Assembly (NCBI GenBank): GCA_029962745.1
Contig: CM057158.1
Span: forward strand, 6,497,869-6,561,868
DNA from: Echinometra lucunter
Lineage: Eukaryota; Echinodermata; Echinoidea; Camarodonta; Echinometridae
DNA: 64,000 bases
Reading direction: 5' to 3'
Part shown: piece after piece, positions 36,862 through 47,054 of the stretch
Position numbering within the stretch: position 1 is the stretch's first letter
How the letters are laid out: every line of letters begins with the position of its first letter
Made by a program: the position numbers and the translations under genes
The notes under the pieces: model-generated
Database searches by the model: none
Told to the model about the DNA's origin: nothing
Seen by the model: only the letters and a program-made list of their open reading frames with translations

Positions 36862-37489
36862 CTGTCCCAACCCCAAACCCAAACACCCCCACCCATCCAG
36901 CCCCGGCAAGTGTGGGGGAGCTAATGAAAGATAACCACATTGCACTCACTCTTGTGCATTCTATAAAAGAAAAAAGAAGAAATGATCACTGATTGAAAGC
37001 CATTACATGCTCCGCCCCTTAAATTTTTGTGGATCCGACCCTGAATATCAATCTTTCTCTAACAGATCGCGTGTTCTTAGTGATATCACTCAAATTGTTT
37101 TATTGATATGTTTACATATTTTATTGATTTTTTTTTTGTTCAAGTGGGCTTGCAATTGCATGCTGAGAACGAAACTATGCTGCCCGCAGATCATAGTTAT
37201 ACCCGACCTTCTTAATGTCAATCATACTCTACTTCAATTTCCATCCCTAGCAAATCAAGAAGAAAAAAATATATACAAACAATCAAATAAAATTTAACGG
37301 ATATTTTCTCATATTGACCTTGTTCTTACAATTGTACAAGCTAACTTGAACTTTCGATAACCATGTAACGGGGTCATCATCTGCTTGAACAAATACCAGT
37401 GAAGATGTGCTTTTGCATGTTGTAGTTTCTTCTGGATTTATTCCCTCGTTTGTTCGTTTATTTGTTTCTTTTTTGGTTAGTAATGGTTG
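36862..37489. other. Non-coding stretch, nothing recognised
   Basis: No exon, RNA gene or repeat boundary identified; the frame at 37007-37297 lacks supporting context. Confidence 0.45.
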
Positions 37490-37965
37490 GTCAATAGTTA
37501 GATGGATGGTTAGATGATTGGTTGGTTAATTAGTTGGATGGATGGTTGGTTGGTTGATTGGTTGGTTGGTTGGTTGGTTGGTTGGTTGGTTGACTGGTTG
37601 ATTGGTTGGTTGGTTGGTTGATTGGTTGGTTGGTTGTTTGGTTGATTGGTTCGTTGGTTGGTTGGATGGTTGCTTGCTTGGTTGGTTGCTTTGTTGGTTT
37701 ATTGGTTGGTTGGTTGGTCGGTTGGTTGGTTAGTTGGTTGATTGGTTGGTTGGCTGGTTGGTTGGCTGGTCAATTAGTTGGATAGATGGATGGATGGATG
37801 GGTTGGTTGGTTGGTTGGTTGCTTGCTTGCTTGCTTGCTTGCTTAGTTGCTTGGTTGATGAGTTGGTTGGTTGGATGGTATTGTCACCGTATTAGTTGAT
37901 TAGTTGGATGGTTGGCTGGTTGGTTGATCGGTTGGTTGATTGGTTTGTTTGTTGGTTGGTTATTT
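37490..37965 (+). repeat. (GGTT)n tetranucleotide array
   Basis: GGTT units with GGAT, GATT and GCTT variants over about 475 bp, including a block of consecutive GCTT units near 37822. Confidence 0.93.
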
Positions 37966-38223
37966 GGTCGTTTGAGTGGTTACTTTATAGCTTTGTTTGT
38001 CTATTTGTTTGTTTTAGTTATTCATTAATCCATCCTATTCACTCACTTACCTTTCCATTTACAAATTATCTGTATAAAGCATAAGAACAAATAAGAATTC
38101 ATTATGTGCACTCTTGCAACATTCTTCTAGCCTTTTTTTTTCGGTTTGTGAAATAAAAAAGGTTTATTTTAATCCAAAAATCATGCCCTTATATTCCTTG
38201 CCCCTCTGCTCACACAAACTTAA

Positions 38224-38330
38224 TGAGGACCGGTGTGGTTAAGATTTGCCAAAATCCCTCTGGATACTCCACCAGGGAGTGGAGATGGTGCACGCATTAC
38301 TATTTAATGAATCTGATACCTTAGTTTTGG
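38224..38330 (+). mobile_element. SINE body relic
   Basis: 'atactccaccagggagtgg' followed by 'agatggtgca' parallels the body of the SINE at 33704 ('gctccccagggagtgcagaatgtgca'). The tRNA-like head is not recognisable. Confidence 0.4.
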
Positions 38331-39030
38331 GTGCTCCCGCATTATGCTTGGGCAAGAGTTACTATATGCCCGTGGGTTTCATTTCGTCAAAGAGAAAAGG
38401 CTGGAGTTAGGGTTGCAATAAGGTTTTAGGTTATGGTTTTAGGGTTAGAGTTAGGATATGTAAAGTGCTCGATCAAGGGTTAAAGGTAGGAGTTAAGTTA
38501 GTGTAGTGAAGTGGTTCCTGGAGGATGTATCGTGCAAACTAGATCCAACAAGTGCTTGAAGTGAACTTCCTATTTTACTTGTTACTATTTTACAGGTCCC
38601 CATTTAATCATGAGGTCCCCATTTAATCATATTAATTATATATCTCCGTGGTTTAAAAATTGGACGATAAGGAGAAAGAAAGTCTACTTGGATAGCAAAT
38701 ATAATTTTAATGAGCTATCGTATTCATCATAAAGGAAATGATTTATGTTTATTGAATTCCGATTAAGAAATAACGATCTACTTAAGACTTAACCCAAATG
38801 ATAAGTTGCTTAACATGTACTGATGTAAGCGAATCTGTTTGTTACTTGAAACAATTGGTCATTAATGCATGCACTTGAAATTATAGGCAGCATAAGGATT
38901 ATATACTTTTGAATCAGTCTTGCATTACTAAAAAGAAAAACAACTTGAACGGTTTCGAAGCAATTCCCTTTCAATTCTATTATAATTCTACTTCTTGAGA
39001 TGTTTGACATTTCTTATCAGTAGATCACTA
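38331..39030. other. Upstream flank of the plus-strand GPCR
   Basis: It contains loosely telomere-like GGTTTTAGGTT/TTAGGG words (38400-38460) and a short duplication 'ggtccccatttaatcat' (38597-38631). The promoter of the GPCR should lie in the right part, but I see no clear TATA or initiator. Confidence 0.4.
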
Positions 39031-39082
39031 TACTGAATATGTGAGTGTCGCTTGCGAGGAAGGGAGACACGACCTACAGCAG
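39031..39082 (+). other. Probable non-coding 5' exon of the plus-strand GPCR (end well defined, start not)
   Basis: CTACAGCAG|GTAAGTATTG at 39082/39083 is an optimal splice donor. A matching acceptor with a strong pyrimidine tract, TTTTTCTCCTCCATAG|TG, lies at 39665/39666. Splicing joins this exon to sequence 84 bp before the ATG and removes 583 bp. The exon start is a guess. Confidence 0.6.
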
Positions 39083-39749
39083 GTAAGTATTGGAGAGATT
39101 TCTCTGATTATTGTATTTAACTTAATTTGATATTCTGATGAATACCTGATGGATATTAACATGTACAAATGCCCTTACTGAAAGGAAACCTTTTTAAAAC
39201 TTGATAGATATCCATATCATCATATTTTAACAATTTGATGAGCCCGTTAATTGACATCCCCTGCCCCCTTTTGAGGGGACGGGGGAATTGAATTGAGCAC
39301 CTAATCTAAGTTAATGACATTTCAGCAGTGTCGGATTTATTCTACTTTCCCACACGATACTGACAAAGAGATTTGGTTTTATTCAGTTTTAATCAGGTGC
39401 CCGTATAAAAAGGATAATTGACACTGGTGTGCTTTCATTTTGGTCTTCGGGATGTACTCCAGTAGAGTTATAAACATTTATGACGAATATTATGTGCTGG
39501 CATCCTGGCAAAATATGATAAGAAGTGATCTGATATCATTCAGAAAACTAGTATGCCCTAGATAAGGACAGTGATCACTTGGCTTCGAAAATTTGGGAGC
39601 AAAGAGAAGAAAAAGATAGGTTTGATTGCAGTTGTAAATGCTGGAATTGTTTTTCTCCTCCATAGTGATCTCCGTTGTATGTCACAGCCTTTCACAGAAG
39701 GGTCTTTGGATTGATTACAAAGAAATAGTCACGCATGCAATAGAATGTG

Positions 39750-40832
39750 ATGGATGTTGGGATGGATGGGTCCAACGTTACTTTCCTACTCGATGACTGG
39801 GAGAGAAATTTACTAGCCACCATGATGTCGGTGATGTTTGTTGCGGGAACCACCGGGAACGTCATGGTTCTGCTCGCTGTAGCCTTATCCCGCAAACTAC
39901 AAACCTCGACCAACATCTTCCTCGTCAGTTTGAGTGTGTCCGATCTCCTTGCATCAATAGTTCAACCTCTGCAAGTTGCGGGGATGCTCGGAGAGAGGGG
40001 ATGGCCGCTCCCCGACATCATTTGCCAGATCGTCGCTGTAGTCGCCATCACCTGCGTCTCGTGTAGCGTTATCACTATCTCTTTCATCGGCGTCAACCGT
40101 TTCGTACTCATCACGAGATCAAAAGAGATCTACCAACGCGCTTTTTCTACGAAGTTAACGACTGCGATGATCATATTCTCCTGGATGTACCCCGTCGTTA
40201 CGTTGGTTATCCCTCAAACGACTGGACGACATGGCCGACTAGGGTATGACCCATCGACACGGCTTTGCATCTGGGACTTTGCTCATCCAAAAGCAAAGAT
40301 CTATGTCATCCTAGCTGCTGTCATGTCAGTAACAACGTTTAACGTCACCTTCTTCAGCTACCTCCTAATCTTCAGGCACGTCAGGAAGAGCGCCATCATG
40401 AGAAGGTCCAACATTGCTGTCATCCGTCGGCCATCCGCTATGGTGTCAGGTCGTAGACGCAGTAGGAAGCACATCGAGTTGGTTATCACCAGGAACTTGC
40501 TCTATGTCATCTGTGGCTTCTTCTTTTGCGTGATGCCCTACACTGGATTCTTTCTGGCCCTCCCGTTTCTTAAAGGATCATGGCTAAGAGTTGGTCTACA
40601 CATCTCGTCGTATGCTGCTGTTCTGCTTGTCTTGGACTGCTGTTTAAATCCTCTGATCTACGCCTGGAAGCATCCGCATTTTAAGGTTGTCTTTGGTTGC
40701 ATGGTGCGTCGCAGATGGCAAGATATCCCTGAGCCATCCAAGTACTTGACTAAAATCCTTTGTCTCCGTGGTCATGCCATCAAGTCCCCAGTAACCTTTG
40801 AAACGACGCAACGAGTAGGAACGAGTATCTAA
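39750..40832 (+). CDS. Class A GPCR, moody/melatonin/GPR84-like group, complete
   Basis: 360-residue seven-transmembrane receptor, complete in one coding exon. The first in-frame ATG is at 39750; the frame one codon upstream opens on GTG. Features: glycosylation site N9-V-T; TM1 about 17-48 with N37; SRKLQTSTN after TM1; TM2 with D65; C92 and C173, the expected disulfide; NRF (116-118) replacing DRY at the end of TM3; TM4 about 137-156; TM5 about 183-208; a short basic third loop with RRRSRKH (236-242); CVMPY (260-264) in TM6, lacking the usual CWxP Trp; NPLIY (300-304) in TM7; and a 45-residue basic tail. It shares SRKL.T.TN, the NR[FL] motif and HPHFK with the minus-strand GPCR, so both belong to one subfamily. 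This one keeps the tail in the same exon, where the other appears to splice. The ligand is unknown; coupling through G proteins is family knowledge. Its codon-rich GC composition contrasts with the AT-rich flanks. Confidence 0.93.
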   Translation: MDVGMDGSNVTFLLDDWERNLLATMMSVMFVAGTTGNVMVLLAVALSRKLQTSTNIFLVSLSVSDLLASIVQPLQVAGMLGERGWPLPDIICQIVAVVAITCVSCSVITISFIGVNRFVLITRSKEIYQRAFSTKLTTAMIIFSWMYPVVTLVIPQTTGRHGRLGYDPSTRLCIWDFAHPKAKIYVILAAVMSVTTFNVTFFSYLLIFRHVRKSAIMRRSNIAVIRRPSAMVSGRRRSRKHIELVITRNLLYVICGFFFCVMPYTGFFLALPFLKGSWLRVGLHISSYAAVLLVLDCCLNPLIYAWKHPHFKVVFGCMVRRRWQDIPEPSKYLTKILCLRGHAIKSPVTFETTQRVGTSI

Positions 40833-41011
40833 TCATGGCTAGCACAGAACAGACAAGAGGGGTCCTCATTTTTCAATTTTGCTAACATCCGAAGAAGGCG
40901 TCATGTATTTTACAACTTAAGGGATTTAAATAATCGTTTTGCAGACAGACTGTATTCTCATTTATTTGTTATACGCATAGGTGGATCCGAATGAGGTCCA
41001 TTCCCCTACTG

Positions 41012-41017
41012 AATAAA
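41012..41017 (+). promoter_or_regulatory. Candidate polyadenylation signal AATAAA
   Basis: The first canonical AATAAA after the GPCR stop codon, 180 bp downstream on the same strand. It is the natural candidate for transcript end formation, with only context as support. Confidence 0.4.
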
Positions 41018-41475
41018 AACCCAAAACGTGGAAGGGATAACAAAATAAGATAGGACCCCGTTCTGGATCCTTGGGAGGGCCGGTGGGACCCCCCCCCCCA
41101 AAAAAAAAGAGAAAAGTAATGAAATTTCATTTTACTTCTGACTACCCTCAACCTAAAACTTACAGGACCTTGCTGACGAGATTCATGGGTATGTCATTCC
41201 CAGGGAGAAAAAAAAGGAACAAATGTTTACTTATTATTTTAAAGAGGCTACAGTCTCTTCGGAGCTATTGGTATACCATTAGAGACAGGCATACTCTTCA
41301 TTCAGTTCAATTCAATTCAATTCGTATTTATTTAATTTCCAACGGAAAGAAAAACAATGGCATTTCAATTTTATAACAGAAAGTATATGCACGCATTCAT
41401 CTTTTTCTTTGATTAGTATATATACAAGTACAATGTACACATAAATTATCGTAATGAATTATTTTTAAAAAAGAG

Positions 41476-41478
<3 letters not shown>

Positions 41479-41508
<30 letters not shown>
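41479..41508. repeat. (TA)n microsatellite
   Basis: Perfect TA dinucleotide repeat. Confidence 0.93.
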
Positions 41509-41509
<1 letters not shown>

Positions 41510-43479
41510 AAGTTCTGAGGAAATGGGGGGTCCACTAAAAAAAATCGATTTACGTGCAACGGGATCATTCTACACGATATCGCCCCCCCTCCCACCTTCT
41601 CTCTTTCTAGGAGTAGGGAAAAGGGGTTCACTTCCGCCCTATATCTACCTGTGTGCACTGATGACGAAAACAACATATAGGCGTATTTTCTCCTGTCGGG
41701 AGTAAACATAGATATGTTTTTGCACTATGAAATATGATAACACGGGAATGACAAAAATGCATCATACTTTTTTTCTCAGTTTATTCTCCATGGCAAAGTC
41801 ATCTTGAAGTTCTTCTGGTCTTAACATAAGAGGTCGACCATGAAGACAAATAACCTATTTTGTGTAAGCTCTTATGATTCATATTTTGATCAGACAACGC
41901 TCCCTTTCATCTTTTTCCCTCCCAATGGACAGCCATACATTCATTTCTTCCAGCCATGCACCCATCACAATCATTTCGATACAATGGAAGCATTATCAGC
42001 TTTCGTTTTTCTTCAACCACAATCTTCCGTTCCTAATAAACTACGAATTATTGAGTGAAAGTTTAAATGGTATAATATTGATTATGCAGTTATGTCGAGT
42101 ATAAGAGCGTATTAAATAACAAAATGGTTCATGTTTATACAACATGACAGATATAATCTTTATAATAGTTCATATCTAAAGCAAGCTAGATGATAGAATA
42201 TTATCCTTAGTTTGAAAAAAATATCATCTCACGAGTCACTATACGAATGATAGTTCTGATTTTTGAAAGCCTCACGATAAACTAAAAATAAATTGTTGAA
42301 TTTAATTTTTAATCACACAGCTTGCATTATCGTTAGGAGCTGATTGTATATTTGTATGATACCATCACACTTGCATCAAAATTATGTATGAAATAAGTTG
42401 ATTTTACTGTCTGGGCATTTAGTTTTTTAATATATGTGTAAAAATTATAGAGAATAGAATATAAATATTGTTTAGGAATTTGTACCATGTACATATTGGA
42501 TATGTTGAGGTATTGTATTGGTTTTATCAATGTAAAAGGAAGAGAAAATATGAGAAAATAGCTCATGATAATATAATTTTATGTCTTTGATGATATTCCA
42601 CGTAGTTTCTTTGCTTGATGTGTTTACGGCAGTCCCATAGTTTGCCCCGCCTGTGGAAGCCCCTGAAGCAACGACTCGAATTCAGGGGCTGGCCTTTTTT
42701 CTATGTTTTTCGTTTTCCGCGGTCACTGGTTAAGAATTCCTCAAATACACTTGACAAAATAAGGAGGTCAAAAGTGTTTCATATTTCATTCCATTCAAAA
42801 TATGCCATTGGCGTGGACAGTCTATCAATTCAATATTTTGAAGGGGATTATTTTCACTGCAAAAATATTTTCTTACTTATACGGGTGTCATGTTTCGTTT
42901 ATAGTCCGTTTGTCTACCGGCTGCGATTATATCATTATGATATTTATCATTATTACTTATAGGGAAAGTTTGCTGACTTTATTAATAAGTTCATATGTAT
43001 CTTTTATTGAAAGATCTATACTGGGAAAGAATTTTTTTGTTAATCATTAGATATGAAAACAATTTGATATAATTTTAGCGTTTAGCAGATTTTTAATTAT
43101 TGAACTTACTTATTAACATGATTAAGGGATACCCATTAGTTATGGAGGAAACGATTAACTCTCCGCTCGTTTTGGTCTCTTGAAGGACATTTTCAGAATG
43201 TGGTAAATGTACATACTTTCTGATTTGGATATCCAGTGTCCATTTATGACTTTACTTTATATTATTTTCGTTATGTGATTTATAACTTTCTAAATATTCT
43301 TTTCGTTATGCTTACGCGCGTTATTTTGCCTGATTATGTAGCTACCCAAACTTAACAAAATCAAATATATTGCTTCGAGCCACTCATTCATTAATTTGTT
43401 TTTATTAAACTCTGTCAACTGGGTTACGAAACCGATTTATATTTTTGCTAAGCCCATCTTTCATTCTAATTCTGCCCCT

Positions 43480-43760
43480 TCTGCTCCTCTTTCTATCCCT
43501 CTCTTTAATCTCTATCCTTTCTCTCTTTCTTTCTATCTCTCTCCCTCTCTCTCTTTCTATCTCCCTCTCTCTCTTTCTCCTCTCCATCCCCACCCGCCCC
43601 CTCTCTAATTTCTCTCTCTATGGTTCTATCTCTATCCCTATCTCCTCTCCATTCCCTCTCATTTCTCTTTTTCTCTTCGTCGCCCTCTCTCTCTCCCTCT
43701 TTCTCTACCCCCCCCCCCTCCCCCAGCTCTCTCCATATGTGTCCCCCCCCCCTCTAGCTT
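43480..43760. repeat. CT-rich pyrimidine tract
   Basis: Imperfect CTCTCT/CTTTCT repeat with C runs at 43709 and 43744; the Ser/Leu/Pro-rich frames over it are artefacts. Confidence 0.85.
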
Positions 43761-44214
43761 TCTTAAATTCTGCACCTCTCTCACTTATTAATTTTTACAG
43801 TTACTTGCGTGTACTGCCAACGAGAGAGGGCACTACTCCAGAAAATGACGAATGATCACATTGAACGTATAGCCCATAGAGATACTACATGTATCTCTAT
43901 CATGTCTAAGGTAATTTTCCCGTTACAGGATGACACAGTTCGGAGAGATAGCTGAATGAAAACCATTTTTTTTTTCAAATTGTAAAATGCAGATAGACTC
44001 AAGTACAGTGTGCAGCTGAATGTGAAACAGATTCTCAAGAAACTATTCCAAATGGGGACTACTGCGTCAAGTAATACTAATCGATAGTTAAGAATGGTGA
44101 AGTGTTATTCGTAGAAGGGTCACTGCGTAAGATTTTTAATAGTGGTGAAAAGGAAAGGAAATATGTAAGGAACGTAGGATGGAAGAACGAGAGAACAAAG
44201 GGATGGAGAGAGAA

Positions 44215-44246
44215 GAAGAAGAAGAAGAAGAAGAAGAAGAAAGACT

Positions 44247-44291
<45 letters not shown>
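44215..44291. repeat. (GAA)n then (GA)n microsatellite
   Basis: About nine GAA triplets followed by about twenty-five GA units; Ser/Leu-rich minus-strand frames are artefacts. Confidence 0.93.
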
Positions 44292-44293
<2 letters not shown>

Positions 44294-45155
44294 GAAAAAT
44301 GAAAGAATATTTGAGATGCATGAAAGACAGATGATACACCCCCCACCCCTTCCTTCAACCCTCAACTGTCCGATGGCCTTACCATCCCCCAACACACCAG
44401 TGCCCCCCCCCCCCCCCCGAACCCTTGCAACGTACACCACCAAACGCACGGATGGGCATCAATATGTATTTTCTTCAATTGGTAAATTACGACTTTCTAC
44501 CTCTCGCAAACACTATTCAGTCTATATTTATAATTCAGCCCATCATAAGTCTTCCTAAATTAGCAAGACCAGAGTTGAGTCCATATTCTTCTTAGCGGTG
44601 CACGTTTCCACTTTCATGTGTTTCACACTAAGGTTTGTGGAAAAAATTATCATTAATTGCGACGTCAACTCTGAATTCATTCAGATAAATTTCATTGACG
44701 CAGGGCCAACCCCACACGCTGATTGGGTGGAAACCGTCCATTTTACTAGACTAAGTTTGTTTACTTCTACCCGTTCACAGCTGGTCGAGTCTGCCTTCAA
44801 TTACAATCGCATTGTGCAAATCATGCTTCTCTAGATCTCGTGTCTGGGCTCAACACAGTACATTGATACCAATCGTGCAATTTGATCATGTTCAACTAGC
44901 ACTCCATACAGTGATTCACGATACGGATTTATTACAACCACGCCTTGCCTGTGACTTGTGAATAAGTTCAAGACCAAAAGCTAAAGTTTTCTTTAGCCGA
45001 AACGAAAGCTTCACACAATCACTCATTTAGTCTGCGACAATGCGTGCATGTTTACGCACATGGAGAAGTGGAGAGCCATTCCGAAGCCAAGATATGTGCC
45101 CACCAGCTGCAGTGGTGGATCACCCTCGGGGCAGGCACGGGGGACATTGTCGTCA

Positions 45156-45231
45156 ATGTCACGATTGCTGCGATTTTCCTCCATCGGGTTCATGATTCTG
45201 TCCCTGTTACCCAAAGAGATTCAGGCGACAG
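45156..45231 (+). CDS. Exon 1: signal peptide
   Basis: It encodes [18 protein letters not shown], then PKEIQAT: a basic start and a hydrophobic core with a small-residue cleavage region. It ends at CGACAG|GTAAAG, a good donor, leaving one base (phase 1). That base joins the TG at the start of the 60200 exon to give Val. An in-frame upstream ATG exists at 45048, but the intervening residues are not secretory, so I prefer 45156. The link across a 15-kb intron is inference from phase and from the need of a CUB protein for a signal peptide. Confidence 0.6.
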
Positions 45232-47013
45232 GTAAAGAATTTTGTTGAAAAGATCCCGTAATGGTAGAATTTTTTTCTTTGTCTCCCCTAATCCATGCAT
45301 TGCATTCATTGTCATGATTGTTGCAAACGTTGTCATAAATAATTGTTGAAGCATTTTTGCATTGTCATCAGTTGCGATTGTTCGTTTTAATGTATTTGTA
45401 TCAGCTCAAGAAATTCATAATACTTGCAGTGTCAGCTAAATTCATGTTGCATTGTGTACTGTCGGATGGCTGCATTAAGTATTGAGTCGAGAATTACAGT
45501 AACTGTTAAAACTTGGTATGTTTGTTCCCCTTGCATGGGTGACTGGATGTGTAAACAGACTGGCGTAAAGCTGAACAAGAGGTTGTCATGTCACAATGCC
45601 TTTCTGCTTGATGTTGTGTATGCCCCCACCACCATAATACATGGAATTCCCCCCCCCCCCCCACCTTTATCATGACTGAAGCTCACAACACTCATGAACA
45701 GACGGATAAAGTTTGAGAAAAATCTGAGTTAGAATTAGAAAGTACTTTTATGAATTTTACTTTTGGCATGCAAAGTCAGGATATTTTTTCATGGGAAGGC
45801 AAATTGATATTAAAACCATACATTATTCATGAACAGACATTCTATTTCAAAATTCCAGGAACTTGAAGTAATGAAGATTTTCTCGTGTGACATCAAAGAG
45901 TTTTGATTTGAAAATGCACATAAAACTGAATCATCAGTTATGAATCTTAAGGAGAGTTGTTAAATCCTTGTAAAAATCTCAAAATGTTTTCATTATTTTG
46001 AAGAATTACTAAACGTGATCGTCATTTCTGTTCTGAGATTCTATCTGCTCCTCACTGACAGGTGATTATTATTTTCCCTGGGTCAAGAGTTAGGTTCCAT
46101 TGTTTGTATTCCGAGGTTTCCTGATATAATGGAGAGATCCATTTACAGAATAAACCGTTATGGTTCAAACTTCGGAGCACACATTGGTCTTTTAACGGGG
46201 TATATACTAACCTATTTGATTTCCACAAGCATTGTTTACCAAGTTGGTATAGCTGTGTGCAGTTAAGTCAAATAAACGTACATATCTCTTTGTTTGGACT
46301 TTGAGTTCTTCTCTGATTTTATTGGACATAGTGTGAAAAGAAAATGAGTCACTTGATCCGTATATTGTCTTTGGTACAATATACATATAATGTATAAGGC
46401 CAGATAAAATTCGATTCCTGGTTTCTCATGGCAGATTTTTTTCAAATGGAGGAGGAGAGAGTTCCATGTTATTTTGATATTTGATATTTCTCCCTGTACA
46501 TAGAAATACTGTTTGGTCAATTTCAATACAAGTATTTCTTATATATATATTTCACTGACAATTTTGAGAATAATACCCACGTGTTGGATGATTAATAATG
46601 TAGACAGTAATAACTTCAAATAGAGTCGAAGGTACGCCATGTGTAAATCCAACATTAGCAAATATTTCATTGACATATTTATATATACAAGTATTTCTTA
46701 TACATATATTTCATTTACATATTAAGCTCTTCAGAGAATAATGTAAAAAATGCACATAATTTATACATGGAGGAGGAGGAGGAGGAGGAGGAGGAGGGGA
46801 CGAGAATTATTCTTACTTGGCCTAATATACTTAATACCTAATATAGTGGAAATCCACTGTTTCAGGAGTCATGTCGCTTCATTTGAAATCAAAGAGGTTA
46901 TTTACACCATGATTGCTATTATGACTCCAATAAAGCGTACAGTGTATATATATATAGACTTCAACACATATGGGGGGGGGGGGGCGGTTGATCTAGCGGT
47001 AACGTCCGCGGTC

Positions 47014-47054
<41 letters not shown>

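Larger units (their letters stand above)
41018..45155. other. Intergenic stretch between the GPCR and the CUB-LDLa gene
   Basis: It contains a possible minus-strand retroposon tail (41305-41345, 'aattgaattgaattgaact' read on minus), a TA array (41479-41508), CT-rich (43480-43760) and GA-rich (44215-44291) tracts and several C runs. An ATTGG (inverted CCAAT) at 44722-44726, about 430 bp before the exon 1 ATG, is the only promoter-like word I noticed. Confidence 0.45.

Noticed and set aside
38400..38460. GGTTTTAGG/TTAGGG words suggesting an interstitial telomere
   Set aside because: Only scattered single units; the same is true of the single AGGGTTAGGG at 50528.
43396..43855. Pyrimidine-tract open frames rich in Ser, Leu and Pro
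   Set aside because: Low-complexity CT repeat translation.
45048..45155. Upstream in-frame ATG extending exon 1 of the CUB-LDLa gene by 36 codons
   Set aside because: It would bury the signal peptide inside the protein; the ATG at 45156 gives a proper secretory start.
46263..46526. Minus-strand frame with [10 protein letters not shown], faintly like a LINE ORF2 tail
   Set aside because: The similarity is limited to one short word; the CCHC-type block seen at 10480 is missing.
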